Shown here piece after piece: positions 53,585-62,906 of a stretch of 64,000 nucleotides of DNA (within the stretch, counting starts at the first letter, position 1; the number at the start of each line of letters is the position of its first letter). Under the pieces are notes generated by a model. That model saw only the letters and a program-made list of their open reading frames with translations, made no database searches and was not told the origin of the DNA. Origin of the DNA: Paenibacillus glacialis (GTDB taxonomy: Bacteria; Bacillota; Bacilli; Paenibacillales; Paenibacillaceae); assembly GCF_001637205.1 (NCBI RefSeq), contig NZ_LVJH01000027.1:62001-126000 (forward strand), written 5' to 3'. The translations under genes were made by a program, and so were the position numbers.

Positions 53585-53947
53585 ATGAAAAAAACGGTAT
53601 CTTCTCTCTGTATCATGCTTGTCATTATTTTAAGTTTTACAACAACAGCGTTTGCTGCGTTCAGCGAATCTAGCCCGAGTAGAACGCTAACAAGCGGCAC
53701 AATCAAGTTTGGTTATGGCGTTATTGTCAACACAGGTAAGTATCGCGATGATTTAACAATCAAACTTTATCGAGGAGATCAGCTGATTAGCACGAAAACA
53801 ATAACATTGAATTCTCAAGAATGGATCTACCCAGGGTCAGTAACAACACCCTTGATAACACTAGCAACGGACCAACCAGCTGGTGATTATAGAACCGTTA
53901 TATCAAGTTCAGGAAGTTGGCATTTCCTGGCGAGCCTAACTAATTAA
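53585..53947 (+). CDS. Small secreted beta-rich protein
   Basis: 120 residues: signal peptide (cleavage near TTAFAAF, about residue 24), then a compact beta-rich domain with no cysteines and no known motif (GTIKFGYGVIVNTG, DQLISTKTITLN). AAAGGAGG lies five bases before the ATG, so it is well translated. No homologue family comes to mind. A terminator follows. Confidence 0.75.
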   Translation: MKKTVSSLCIMLVIILSFTTTAFAAFSESSPSRTLTSGTIKFGYGVIVNTGKYRDDLTIKLYRGDQLISTKTITLNSQEWIYPGSVTTPLITLATDQPAGDYRTVISSSGSWHFLASLTN

Positions 53948-53973
53948 TGCTACTATGACATTCACTTTCAGAC

Positions 53974-54016
53974 AATAAAATCAACCCCGTGCGATGGCAC
54001 GAGGTTGATTTTATTT
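53974..54016. terminator. Bidirectional terminator
   Basis: AATAAAATCAACC-CGTGC pairs with GCACG-GGTTGATTTTATT with one mismatch. It has A-runs on one side and T-runs on the other, so it can end the secreted protein gene (plus) and the 54067 gene (minus). Confidence 0.87.
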
Positions 54017-54066
54017 GTCTACACTCTATTCCTCCATAGCAGAACTGCAACTCTATCATTAGAAAA

Positions 54067-54705
54067 TTAAGCACCTAACACAGCCTCGGGTAGCTCACGC
54101 TCATAGTTCTTATACACGATATACCTTTGCAATCCTCTGCTACTTTGCAAAGCTTGCCTTGCTAGTTCAATCGCTTCGGGACGGTTCCCGGTTTGCAATT
54201 CAATCTCAGATAGCAGGCTGTTTTTCATCCATGGCTTTGACACTTTAGCCGTAGTTGCTCGAGCAAGTTCCAGGTTACCTTCCTCAATATAGACATATGT
54301 TTCATAATAATAACGGAATTGGACCGATTGAATAAGTGAAACTTCGTTCTTAACGGTGGTTATATTTTTTCGATACGTACCGTAAATTGCCTTGTACAAA
54401 GCTTGTTTTTGCGGGTGCTTATATTTGACCAGCAAACGGTCGATCAGAATCCTAACCTCTTCATCCTGTTTATTCGCAATGGCATAAAAAAGGTACAATG
54501 CTGGATTTTTTCGCTGTCTAATTAAAAACTTCTCCAGTCGTACCAAATTAGTCTCTTGTAATACCATATGAATATACGGAAGCATTATAGATAAGATTGC
54601 AATGAGTATAGCAACACTAACAATGTAAACTGTAGATATATTCCGCATTGATAAGATCATACTGACGATAAATATGAATAGGTAGACAATGACATTACGG
54701 ACCAA
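54067..54705 (-). CDS. Two-span membrane protein with helical repeat tail
   Basis: 212 residues counted from a TTG at 54705: two membrane segments (about 5-20 and 26-48), then a TPR-like alpha-helical region (ALYLFYAIANKQDEEVRILI, NLELARATTAKV, EAIELARQALQSS). The TTG lies too far (about 20 bases) from AGGAGTG; an in-frame ATT at 54717 is at ideal distance, so a rare ATT start is possible. It converges on the small secreted protein gene through a shared terminator. Confidence 0.72.
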   Translation of the reverse strand: MVRNVIVYLFIFIVSMILSMRNISTVYIVSVAILIAILSIMLPYIHMVLQETNLVRLEKFLIRQRKNPALYLFYAIANKQDEEVRILIDRLLVKYKHPQKQALYKAIYGTYRKNITTVKNEVSLIQSVQFRYYYETYVYIEEGNLELARATTAKVSKPWMKNSLLSEIELQTGNRPEAIELARQALQSSRGLQRYIVYKNYERELPEAVLGA

Positions 54706-54776
54706 CGAATTTATAATGTTTCACTCCTATTAGGTGGCGCTACTTGCGCATCCTGTAATTTTAATCTCTTACATTT

Positions 54777-55136
54777 TCACACTTTGCGACAACTAAATTC
54801 CTCGATTTTCATATAATCCAAGTGTTGTCTGCCCCAACCACACATACTATCCAAAACAGAGGTTAGCGTTCTCCCATGCTCCGAAATACTGTATTCAACC
54901 CTAAGGGGTATCTCTTGAAAGATTACACGGACAATAAGTTCATCCTCCTCAAGCTCCCGCAGTTGCTTGGCTAGTGTTCCTTGTGAGACATCCGGAATAA
55001 GGCGTCTTAGTTCTCCAAAACGTTGAGTTCCATTTATTAGTAAAATAAACAAAATGAGCGGCTTCCATTTCCCACCGATCATTTGAAGCGTTGTTAGTAC
55101 CCCTTTCAATCTAGGCTCCTTCAAATCCATATTCAT
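54777..55136 (-). CDS. HxlR-family transcriptional regulator
   Basis: 119 residues with the HxlR winged helix: [35 protein letters not shown], and [24 protein letters not shown] precedes the ATG. Divergent from an SDR gene with the operator candidates between them, so it probably represses or activates that gene and itself. The sensed signal is unknown. Confidence 0.92.
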   Translation of the reverse strand: MNMDLKEPRLKGVLTTLQMIGGKWKPLILFILLINGTQRFGELRRLIPDVSQGTLAKQLRELEEDELIVRVIFQEIPLRVEYSISEHGRTLTSVLDSMCGWGRQHLDYMKIEEFSCRKV

Positions 55137-55219
55137 CGTTTCACCCTCTCGTTACCATCATACATATTGCTCTCTCCTATTGCACACTGGTTCTAATAAT
55201 ACCTAATTCTAGTATATGA

Positions 55220-55258
55220 GTACGAAAATTCGTACCTAGTACGAACAAAGTGCGTACT
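55220..55258. promoter_or_regulatory. Two HxlR-type operator candidates
   Basis: GTACGAA-AA-TTCGTAC (55220-55235) and AGTACG-N9-CGTACT (55238-55258), both in the divergent spacer. The GTAC-rich palindromes resemble known HxlR-family sites as I recall them. Confidence 0.7.
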
Positions 55259-55329
55259 TTGCAGGAATCGATTTTTCACTAATAATAAAGAAGCTAAATA
55301 TAAATTTTACTATATAAAGGAGATCATTC

Positions 55330-56061
55330 ATGATGTCTACTATTTCATTAAAGAATCAAAGAATTGTAATCATCGGAGGAAGTTCTGGGATTGGATTAGC
55401 TACTGCCAAACAGGCGCTCGAACAAGGGGCACATGTCATTATAGCTGGTCGATCGAAAGATAAATTGGACTCAGCGAAACATACTCTTGGATTCGACTCC
55501 GTGGAAACTTATCCTTTGGATAATCAGGACGAAGTGCAGTTGAAGGCCTTTTTCGAGAAAATCGGAAAGTTTGACCATTTATTTACGCCAGGCGCCTCCT
55601 ATGTCAGAGGTCCAATTACGTCAAGCTTAGAGATTGCTCATAGTTGCTTTAATGCTAAATTCTGGCCACAATACAACGCTGTAAAATTCGCAGCCCCTTT
55701 TATCAACCCTAACGGTTCGATTGTGCTAATGTCAGGTGCCTTTAGTCAACGCCCACTTGCGGATGGAGCCTCATATGCTGCTTGCAATGGTGCGATTGAA
55801 AGTCTGGGTAAAGCTTTAGCCGTGGAACTTAATCCCATTCGGGTGAATGTAATCTCTCCAGGCACCATACATACCTCATTTAATTGGGAAGATGCAGACC
55901 AAGAGACTAGAGATAAAGCTTACGAAGGATATACCAAAATCAATATTCTTGGCAGAGTCGGTCAAGCAGATGAAGCAGCACATACTACAATATATTTGAT
56001 GACCAATAGATACACAACAGGAAGTACCCTATTCCCGGATGGTGGCTATATCTTGCGTTGA
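55330..56061 (+). CDS. Short-chain dehydrogenase-like protein lacking the catalytic lysine
   Basis: 243 residues. Seen: GGSSGIGLATAKQA at the N-terminus and the SDR fold. The active-site stretch reads SYAACNGAIESLGKAL: the tyrosine is present but the lysine of YxxxK is asparagine, and the NNAG motif is TPGAS. Such YxxxN variants exist in one SDR subgroup, so this may be a real subfamily trait. AAAGGAG lies seven bases before the ATG. Divergent from HxlR. Confidence 0.88.
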   Translation: MMSTISLKNQRIVIIGGSSGIGLATAKQALEQGAHVIIAGRSKDKLDSAKHTLGFDSVETYPLDNQDEVQLKAFFEKIGKFDHLFTPGASYVRGPITSSLEIAHSCFNAKFWPQYNAVKFAAPFINPNGSIVLMSGAFSQRPLADGASYAACNGAIESLGKALAVELNPIRVNVISPGTIHTSFNWEDADQETRDKAYEGYTKINILGRVGQADEAAHTTIYLMTNRYTTGSTLFPDGGYILR

Positions 56062-56225
56062 TCGTTAGTAAGAATCACACAATTTTATTGTTAACTGATA
56101 ATATTAGTCGGAATTTAAATACAGAGTAAAGTGAGGGCGACCTCCTTTGCTTTGTGTTACTTTTTTATGAAAATTATGATTATTTCGTATGTATATCAAT
56201 GATGTGTAAGCTTACGAATCCACTC

Positions 56226-57040
56226 TCAAGCGCCGAAGGCGATCACTCTATTCTGAATCTTTGGTGTCGTTATCGTACAACAGTTGAGCAATTCGGGCAA
56301 CGCATACGCTTCAAGGGCAGCCTTTGCAGCTTCCATATAGCCCTTATAGGTTGGTGTACTACCGCCAACCACGATTACATCTGGATTATACAAGTGTAGT
56401 AAGTTAGTCAACGCATAGCCGAAGTACTGCCCTGCTTTCCTTACAAGATCAGCGACTTGCTCATCAGCTGCTTCGAGGCGCTCGCGTAGTGCAGCATCAT
56501 CCAACCCTGTTTGATTCATAAGCGCAACCACTGGCAATCGTGTCGAGCAGAACTGGATTCCCATCCACGGTAAGGATCATGTAACCCATCTCCCCGCTCC
56601 ACCCTTTCACACCAAGCAGTAATTCACCTGAGGCTACAACGCCTGCCGCGATAAATGCGTCCGCCATGATGACGACAACAGTTTGTTTCATTGTCTGTGT
56701 AATGAGCAGCTTCGGCCATCGTCGCCGCCTTAACATCATTGATAAATGCTACCGGAATGTTTGCTGACGTTGCGAACATATCCGCTGTAACACCGTTTAG
56801 CGCCGGCAAGACATGGCTCAACTCTACTTTATCGCTGCCGACGACTAGCCCTGGCATACCCATGCCGATGCCACTTGGAGTAAATTCCAACTTGGCTACA
56901 AAGGCCTCAACCTCATGTTGGAGATGCGGCAACGTACAATCTTTGCCCGTAGGTACCGTATGCTCCAAATGACCGCTAGTTGTCTCCGCCATCATATACA
57001 TCTGAGCACCATCAATTTCAATGCCTACATATGAATTCAT
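56226..57040 (-). pseudogene. ROK-family sugar kinase/regulator, frameshifted twice
   Basis: Three frames cover one ROK protein: 57040 to about 56640 (MNSYVGIEIDGAQMYMMAET, INDVKAATMAEAAHYTD), about 56660-56510 (IAAGVVASGELLLGVKGWSG-EMGYM), and 56564-56226 (GYALTNLLHLYNPDVIVVGG and a regular end). AGGAGAG precedes the first ATG. The ATP-phosphate motif is damaged (ADAFIAAG in place of a GTGIG-like stretch). No helix-turn-helix, so it was probably a sugar kinase. Confidence 0.8.
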
Positions 57041-57222
57041 ATCATTCGTCTCTCCTATTGGTCATAATTGTGATAAGCCGCACAATTGCAAATGATAGAG
57101 TTGCAGTCATCCTATTCCAGTCACATGCCCACATTATATAAATTTTGAAAGATAACCACTTTGTGGTTGATTCTTCCACAATGTCGATTGAAATTACAGA
57201 TTATAAATGAGGAGTTATGTAG

Positions 57223-57612
57223 ATGAGAGCTCAAATAACCGTGATTACGATTTTAACTAATGATGTTGCCCGATTGACTCGTTTTTACCGTGATACACTT
57301 GGATTTCACACAATAGTAGATACTGAAGAATATGTTGAGTTTGAGAATAGTGGCGTTCGTTTCTCCATTTGCTCTAAATCTTTAATGGCGATTAACACGG
57401 ATGGTCAGTACTCTTTTAAAGAAGAACATAGAGGTCAAGCTTTTGAGCTTTGTTTCCCATGCGATTCGCCAGAAGATGTTATACAGACCTACAGTGATAT
57501 AATCACAAAAGGAGCCACGCCTATTAAAGAACCCACGGTAATGCCTTGGGGGCAAACAACGGCTTTCTTTGCGGACCCTGAAGGTAATATTCATTCCACT
57601 TATGCGGACTAA
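57223..57612 (+). CDS. VOC-family (glyoxalase-like) protein
   Basis: 129 residues with the vicinal-oxygen-chelate pattern: LTNDVARLTRFYRDTLGF, EFENSGVRFSI, and a C-terminal PWGQTTAFFADPEGNIH. These metal-dependent proteins include glyoxalases and antibiotic-resistance proteins. GAGGAG precedes the ATG. The esterase gene starts 76 bases on. Confidence 0.9.
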   Translation: MRAQITVITILTNDVARLTRFYRDTLGFHTIVDTEEYVEFENSGVRFSICSKSLMAINTDGQYSFKEEHRGQAFELCFPCDSPEDVIQTYSDIITKGATPIKEPTVMPWGQTTAFFADPEGNIHSTYAD

Positions 57613-57687
57613 CTCATTCATGTCATAAAATATGGTAAAATATCCTTGAATTCATATTTATTATGTTTGTTCCAAGGGGGCCTATCC

Positions 57688-58578
57688 ATGAGGTTTGGTA
57701 ATACGATCATTGCATGCATTCTACTGTTAAGTGCACTTACGACCAGCTGCACCAATACGGATCAACCCGTGACAATAAGTGATGTGAAGGTCAGTGAGTC
57801 CGTTCGTGCTGAGGTTATCTCCCACTCTCCAAACGTTCAAAAGGTTACTTTTTACAGCGAGTCACTGGAAAGAGATATGAAATTTAATATTTACCTTCCA
57901 AAAGGTTACAAGGATAATAAGCAATACCCCGTACTTTACATGTTTCATGGATATGGTGCAAATGAAAACTCATGGATACCAGAATTAGGACTAGATAAAA
58001 ATGCGGATGAAATGCTAAGTGAAGACAAGATTAATCCGCTTATCATCGTTGCCCCTCAAATTGATAACAGCTACGGGTTCAATTCTATTTCGGAAGGAAA
58101 TTATAGTGATTATATTGTCAAAGATCTAATCCAATACGTTGATAGTCATTTCAATACTGATACCACTAGAGAGAGCCGATATATCGGCGGATTATCAATG
58201 GGTGGATGGGTTGCACTCTTTAACGCATTCCAACATCCCGAGTTATTTAGTAAAGTGGGGGGCCACAGCCCAGCTTTATTTATGGATGACTGGGGCAATG
58301 CAGCGGGACTGCAAGATCGGCTCTACCCTTCTGAAGTCCTTCGACAGCAAAGAGATCCTTTGTTCCTCGTAGAGACTCAGAATCTGAAAGGATTGTCTAT
58401 TTATCTCGATTCTGGAGATGAGGATGGCTATAAATTTTATGAAGGTGCTGAGGTACTGTACAACAAGTTACAGAGCAGGAACGTGACCTCGGAATATCAT
58501 CTTTCTTCAGGTGGTCATGATCATGAGTACTGGAGTAGGCACGCGAGTGACTACTTACTTTTTTACTCAGGAAAATAA
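57688..58578 (+). CDS. Lipoprotein esterase (alpha/beta hydrolase, esterase D-like)
   Basis: 296 residues from the ATG at 57688 (AAGGGGG upstream; the longer start is not supported). Seen: lipobox LTTSC (C21), then the putative-esterase fold of the feruloyl-esterase/antigen 85 type with YPVLYMFHGYGANENSW, the nucleophile S170 in GGLSMGGWVAL, and a late GGHDHEYW with the catalytic histidine (H277). It would act on esters at the outer face of the membrane; substrate unknown. Confidence 0.9.
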   Translation: MRFGNTIIACILLLSALTTSCTNTDQPVTISDVKVSESVRAEVISHSPNVQKVTFYSESLERDMKFNIYLPKGYKDNKQYPVLYMFHGYGANENSWIPELGLDKNADEMLSEDKINPLIIVAPQIDNSYGFNSISEGNYSDYIVKDLIQYVDSHFNTDTTRESRYIGGLSMGGWVALFNAFQHPELFSKVGGHSPALFMDDWGNAAGLQDRLYPSEVLRQQRDPLFLVETQNLKGLSIYLDSGDEDGYKFYEGAEVLYNKLQSRNVTSEYHLSSGGHDHEYWSRHASDYLLFYSGK

Positions 58579-58829
58579 ATAGAGTCCACTATCACACTCA
58601 ATATTCACAACTCACATAAGAATCGTACATACAAATAATCGGTGCTCCAACATGTTCTTATCTCACTAGCCTCTTTTGGAGGAAGACCTGTTACAGTTTC
58701 GCTTAATTCCAACACGTCGCAGCTATTCCAATCAAGTTCCATGCAGAATGTACTTGTTTACAACGATACACGTGATCTCCTTGGTCGATACCAGATTGCA
58801 ATTTATCACCTCAATTTCACCTATCTTAT

Positions 58830-59035
58830 TACAGCAATCTCAAGAATAGCAGGATGCTTACACAGTACTTCGTCCACCTCTGAGCAATATACATTTGAAC
58901 CGTCCACGATGATCATATCTTTCTTCCTATCCACGAGATACAAATAACCGTCATGATCAAATCTCCCTAAATCTCCAGTATGCAGCCAACCATTTCGAAG
59001 AACTTTATTTGTCTCTTCGGTGTTATTCCTGCGAT
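58830..59035 (-). pseudogene. Remnant of an acyl-CoA synthetase (AMP-dependent ligase)
   Basis: Minus-strand frame: [60 protein letters not shown], then a stop. This is the well-conserved C-terminal hinge of the ANL family. Everything before NNTEET is missing. Confidence 0.8.
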
Positions 59036-59054
59036 TTCAGAGGTCTGTAATCAT

Positions 59055-59092
59055 AAAAACCCGGCAGCTCTTTTTGAGAGTTTACCGGGTTT
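59055..59092 (-). terminator. Terminator of the 59129 lipoprotein gene
   Basis: AAACCCGG pairs with CCGGGTTT, with an inner CTC/GAG stem, followed on the minus strand by TTTTT. Confidence 0.8.
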
Positions 59093-59128
59093 AAGCTCTC
59101 TTTACCAGAAGGAAAGAAACTCATTTGA

Positions 59129-59773
59129 TTATTTAAAAGTAATCGATTTTAGTATTTTATCCGTTTCAGCTTTACTCGCATCGTCTACAGAGGTAAGGAT
59201 AATATTGAAAGCATAACCATCGATGATGGTGCTGTAGTAGTCCTGTGTAAGAACTATTTCTCCTGCATTAATCGTGGTCTGCATTGTATGCATATCTTTA
59301 CCACCAATTTTGGCAGTTGTAATGTCTTTGAACTCATACGGGATCTCTGTCTCAGTCATCAGTTTCTTCGAAGATTCAAGATAATCTTCACCCGACTTGA
59401 CGCCTTGCAGCAAGCTTACTTTCTCACTAATGATTAAAATGGAAGGTCCTGCCTCTGTTCCGCCGAATGGAAATTTAGAAGCCATCAGCAGGTTAAGCGT
59501 TTTTGCTTGACCCAATTCCATTTGGGCCTTCTTTTTCTCGTCATCACCAGTCACAACTTCTTTACCAGCTTCCATCAGGTTATTCATTCCAACCGCATCT
59601 TCAAACTTCCACTCTTTTGGAAAGGATAGCGATACACCAAAATAATCGTTGGTGTAAGAACCACTTTCAGTTGTCCCTAAGCTCACTTCTTTATCCTTGC
59701 CCCCACATGCTGTAACCAACACCAAAACCAACATCATAACAAACGACAATAATCCAATCTTTTTCTTAGACAT
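59129..59773 (-). CDS. Lipoprotein with a PsbP-like domain
   Basis: 214 residues: lipobox LVTAC, then a globular alpha/beta domain (YTNDYFGVSLSFPKEWKFED, a long helical part, DYYSTIIDGYAFNIILTS and a short end helix). The opening YFGVSLSFPKEW is typical of PsbP-like lipoproteins in Bacillales; function unknown. AGGAGGG precedes the ATG by four bases. It follows the LuxR-type regulator gene in the same direction but with about 100 bases between. Confidence 0.82.
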   Translation of the reverse strand: MSKKKIGLLSFVMMLVLVLVTACGGKDKEVSLGTTESGSYTNDYFGVSLSFPKEWKFEDAVGMNNLMEAGKEVVTGDDEKKKAQMELGQAKTLNLLMASKFPFGGTEAGPSILIISEKVSLLQGVKSGEDYLESSKKLMTETEIPYEFKDITTAKIGGKDMHTMQTTINAGEIVLTQDYYSTIIDGYAFNIILTSVDDASKAETDKILKSITFK

Positions 59774-59871
59774 AAGACCCTCCTGATTTGTTGTTTCTCT
59801 CTTTTTACAGACCAGAAAAGTTTATCACATATCCCTGATATTCCCACCTATACAAAACTATAGGTAGTAAT

Positions 59872-60633
59872 TTATAAATATGAAAGACGACTGGCTATCG
59901 AAACGGCTTCAGTACTAGACTGAACACCCAATTTATCGAAGATAATTTTCTTATGGTGATTAACTGTGCATTCTTTTATTTGAAGCTTAATCGCAATCGC
60001 CTTAACTGTCACTCCCTGTGAAATCAGCTTTAGAACTTTTTGCTGGCGTTCTGTAAATTTCACCGGGAACTGCTCTGCATGTTGGGTGGTGAGCTGGTCT
60101 TGGTAACTGCTCAGCATATGTGCTGGTATTAACTTGGCTATGGCCACTAGTTCACTTTTCATATCCGCATTAATCGTGGACACATCAAGATAACCTACAT
60201 TATTTCTACCTATGGTCAATGGTGTAGAGAAGCAATGCCAGCTCTTAAAAAAAGGACTTTCATGCTCTTCAGGTGGCAAATAGATCTGATCGTCAAGCCT
60301 AATTGCTTCTGAAATCGCATTAACGCCACAACTCTCTTCTGTAAAATACATTCCTAAACGGATGGGTGACTGAATCACCGTGTCTGCTAGATTCTCGCTG
60401 TAGTCCATCGCTAACAGAACACCCTCGGCATCAGTAAGTAAGAAGAGAAATGTACCTGAAAGATGTTCTTTAATATTAGAAATGCAATGTTGAAAGACCA
60501 TAATTAAGAGTTTGTTTTTCGTACATGCATATTCAAATTGTTGCTTGGATAGAAATGATCCTGTTAAGAAAACACTCTCTCTTGGATGGCCTCCCTCCGA
60601 ATGCTGACGTAAAGTATTTATCGTTCCGGGCAT
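59872..60633 (-). CDS. LuxR-type transcriptional regulator with GAF-like sensor
   Basis: 253 residues: an N-terminal sensor (about 40-170; LFLLTDAEGVLLAMDYSENL, the GAF-like pattern of AcoR/DhaR-type regulators) and a C-terminal LuxR helix-turn-helix (VKFTERQQKVLKLISQGVTV, then KIIFDKLGVQSSTEAVSIAS). No receiver domain is present. AAGGAGG lies ten bases before the ATG. It might regulate the adjacent lipoprotein gene (inference). Confidence 0.86.
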   Translation of the reverse strand: MPGTINTLRQHSEGGHPRESVFLTGSFLSKQQFEYACTKNKLLIMVFQHCISNIKEHLSGTFLFLLTDAEGVLLAMDYSENLADTVIQSPIRLGMYFTEESCGVNAISEAIRLDDQIYLPPEEHESPFFKSWHCFSTPLTIGRNNVGYLDVSTINADMKSELVAIAKLIPAHMLSSYQDQLTTQHAEQFPVKFTERQQKVLKLISQGVTVKAIAIKLQIKECTVNHHKKIIFDKLGVQSSTEAVSIASRLSYL

Positions 60634-60917
60634 TACATTTCTGCCTCCTTACTGCATGGATACTTCTGGAGAACAAAAGAATCTCCTTCCCTATATATCG
60701 GCAAACAAGGAAAAAAGTTGAATGTGCTTTAAACCTACCAGCGTAGAGTGTAGTAAGATACTATAGAACTTTAAATTGCACCAGCTTACTTACGGGTTCC
60801 AATCTTAATCAGAACAGCAAATTGAGTAACGAGACGAGATATATCGGGTGACGGGATATACATTTAGAGGAATTGACTACGTTAAGAGAATAAAGAGATC
60901 GTCACAGGTGGAATAAA

Positions 60918-60950
60918 ACAATAAAGAGGCCGCATCTTACGCGACCTCTC
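60918..60950 (-). terminator. Terminator of the AI-2E-type permease gene
   Basis: AGAGG-CGC pairs with GCG-CCTCT with one mismatch, followed on the minus strand by TTTATTGTTTTA. Confidence 0.7.
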
Positions 60951-61034
60951 CTCTTTGCCATTAGAATACTTGTGTCTATATTCTTCTGAAATACTCCCTG
61001 GAGCTTGGCAAATGATTACGTAACTCCTCAACTC

Positions 61035-62114
61035 TTAAGCATCTTCCCACTTCTGTTTAAAGAACAACTGATAAAGCTTAACAACTACGATTTTGACAAT
61101 CATATATACGGGAATAATGACAATCACACCTATGATTCCAAACGCGTCACCACCAACCAAGACCAATATGATCGTCGTAAGTGGATGAATATCTAGCTGT
61201 TTGCCAAAAATATAAGGTGAAATAATATTATCCTGAATTTGTTGTGAAACTAGGATGATCACTAACGACCAAATTGCAACGGAAGGTGATTCGATCAATC
61301 CGATAATTACAATCGGTATCGCAGACAGAATTGCTCCAATGAAAGGGATAAAGTTCATAATAACAGCGATCACAGTCAGTAATAACGTATAAGGCAGACC
61401 TATTATAAGGAATCCTATAAACATAAGGACACCAAGTGCAAGATTCACTACCACTCTACCCACGATGAATCCGCTAAGAGCACTATCAATATCATGAACG
61501 ACCTTAGTACCTTCTTCACGGAAACGCTTAGGCATGAAGCTAACAATTTTCTGACCGAACTTGTCTCCCTCTTTCAACATGTAGAACAAAAGGATTGGGA
61601 ATGTCAGCATAATAACCGCAAAATTCGAGAAGAAAGAAAACATACCCGCTACGTAATTGGACAATAATGAGAATCCCTTATTCAAATATTCGGTCAATTG
61701 AGTTAGAGGACTCACATCTTCTGGAAGGATTTTCGATAGAAATCCTGTCTGTTCTAGGTCTTGTAACTGCTTGCCCAACGCATTCAACAGATTTGGTGCA
61801 TTATTCACTAAATTGAAAAATTGAGTCCTTAGGGATGGAAATACTCCAATAATAAATACGGAAAATAGGACAGCAATAACTAAATAAATGATTAAAATAA
61901 CCAACGATCTGTTTAATTTAGGGCGCTCCATCCAGTTCACCAGCGGCCGTAAAAGGTAGTAGAAAAAAGAGGCTAACATTAATGGCACCATAATAATACT
62001 CAACAACGACAGGAGCGGCTTAAATACAAAACTAACAAGTGATCCTAAATAAATAATAATAAATACTAATATTACAGCGATACCAATCTTGATGAATCGG
62101 TTTAATGACGTCAA
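61035..62114 (-). CDS. AI-2E family (PerM/YubA-like) permease
   Basis: 359 residues with seven or eight membrane spans and the family motifs: an N-terminal pair of spans with ending RPLVNWMERPKLNRSLVI, the middle amphipathic stretch, and the C-terminal GFIVGRVVVNLALGVLMFIG and FIPFIGAILSAIPIVIIGLI. The family was named after an AI-2 exporter but most members' substrates are unknown; some are sodium-proton antiporters. The start is TTG with GGGGGA upstream. Confidence 0.9.
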   Translation of the reverse strand: MTSLNRFIKIGIAVILVFIIIYLGSLVSFVFKPLLSLLSIIMVPLMLASFFYYLLRPLVNWMERPKLNRSLVILIIYLVIAVLFSVFIIGVFPSLRTQFFNLVNNAPNLLNALGKQLQDLEQTGFLSKILPEDVSPLTQLTEYLNKGFSLLSNYVAGMFSFFSNFAVIMLTFPILLFYMLKEGDKFGQKIVSFMPKRFREEGTKVVHDIDSALSGFIVGRVVVNLALGVLMFIGFLIIGLPYTLLLTVIAVIMNFIPFIGAILSAIPIVIIGLIESPSVAIWSLVIILVSQQIQDNIISPYIFGKQLDIHPLTTIILVLVGGDAFGIIGVIVIIPVYMIVKIVVVKLYQLFFKQKWEDA

Positions 62115-62443
62115 TATGTTTCCCCCAAGTTATATGAATTCTTCTTAAATGAATGCTGAACAATGTCCCATCTTCTCCATACGTACTGAGCTCTATTGTC
62201 CCCCATTTTTATCTGTATTTCTTTCAATCTTCTCATTTGAAAATATAACTAAAATCCAAGTATACACTTGGAAGTTTTAAATTACCTTAAAGTAAGCTTA
62301 AGATTGAATTAATATTTACTAACAATCGTGAATAAGCAACACTAAATACAGAATTACCGATTGAATATAACGAGATTTGCTTTTTGAGAACAAGAAGCTT
62401 TAAGCTTTAATATAACAATATTATATATTAAGGAGTAAATAAA
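62115..62443. other. Divergent intergenic region
   Basis: AT-rich spacer between the permease (left) and the Asp23-family gene (right). No gene or clear operator seen. Confidence 0.4.
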
Positions 62444-62779
62444 ATGACGAAACAACAACTTAATGACGATAACGGATATATTCTCATCTCAAAAGAAGTG
62501 GTCGCCAAGATCACAGGAAAAGTTATACAAGACACTCCTGGCATAGTAGCCATGTTCGTAGGAAAAAAATCTGTCAACAGCAAATTTTTCTATAAAGCTG
62601 TGAATATCAACATCAGTGAAGTGAATGATGTGGAGATTGGTTTGCGTGTGATTACCAAATATGGATTCTCACTTCCTGAAATATCCCACTTGCTTCAAGC
62701 GAATGTGAAGAAGACCCTAGAAAATTTGACTGGACTTCTTGTAGTCAACGTAAAAGTCGATTTCGCAGGAATTGTCTAA
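62444..62779 (+). CDS. Asp23/Gls24-family protein
   Basis: 111 residues with the family's alternating pattern: GYILISKEVVAKITGKVIQD, a central INISEVNDVEIGLRVITKYG and the C-terminal LLQANVKKTLENLTGLLVVN. Asp23-family proteins are alkaline-shock or cell-envelope stress proteins at the membrane in staphylococci and relatives. AAGGAG precedes the ATG. Monocistronic with a strong terminator. Confidence 0.9.
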   Translation: MTKQQLNDDNGYILISKEVVAKITGKVIQDTPGIVAMFVGKKSVNSKFFYKAVNINISEVNDVEIGLRVITKYGFSLPEISHLLQANVKKTLENLTGLLVVNVKVDFAGIV

Positions 62780-62821
62780 AACATTAAAGTTCAAAAAGAT
62801 TCCAATCTAACATAATAATAA

Positions 62822-62862
62822 AAAAGTATAGGCTAAGGTCGACAACCTTAGCCTATACTTTT
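62822..62862. terminator. Bidirectional terminator
   Basis: AAAAGTATAGGCTAAGG and CCTTAGCCTATACTTTT form a perfect 17-bp stem around seven bases. Serves the Asp23-family gene and the MFS gene that converge here. Confidence 0.9.
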
Positions 62863-62906
62863 GAAGATATATCACATACATAAGTAAGATTTCTTGATAT
62901 TCAGAT

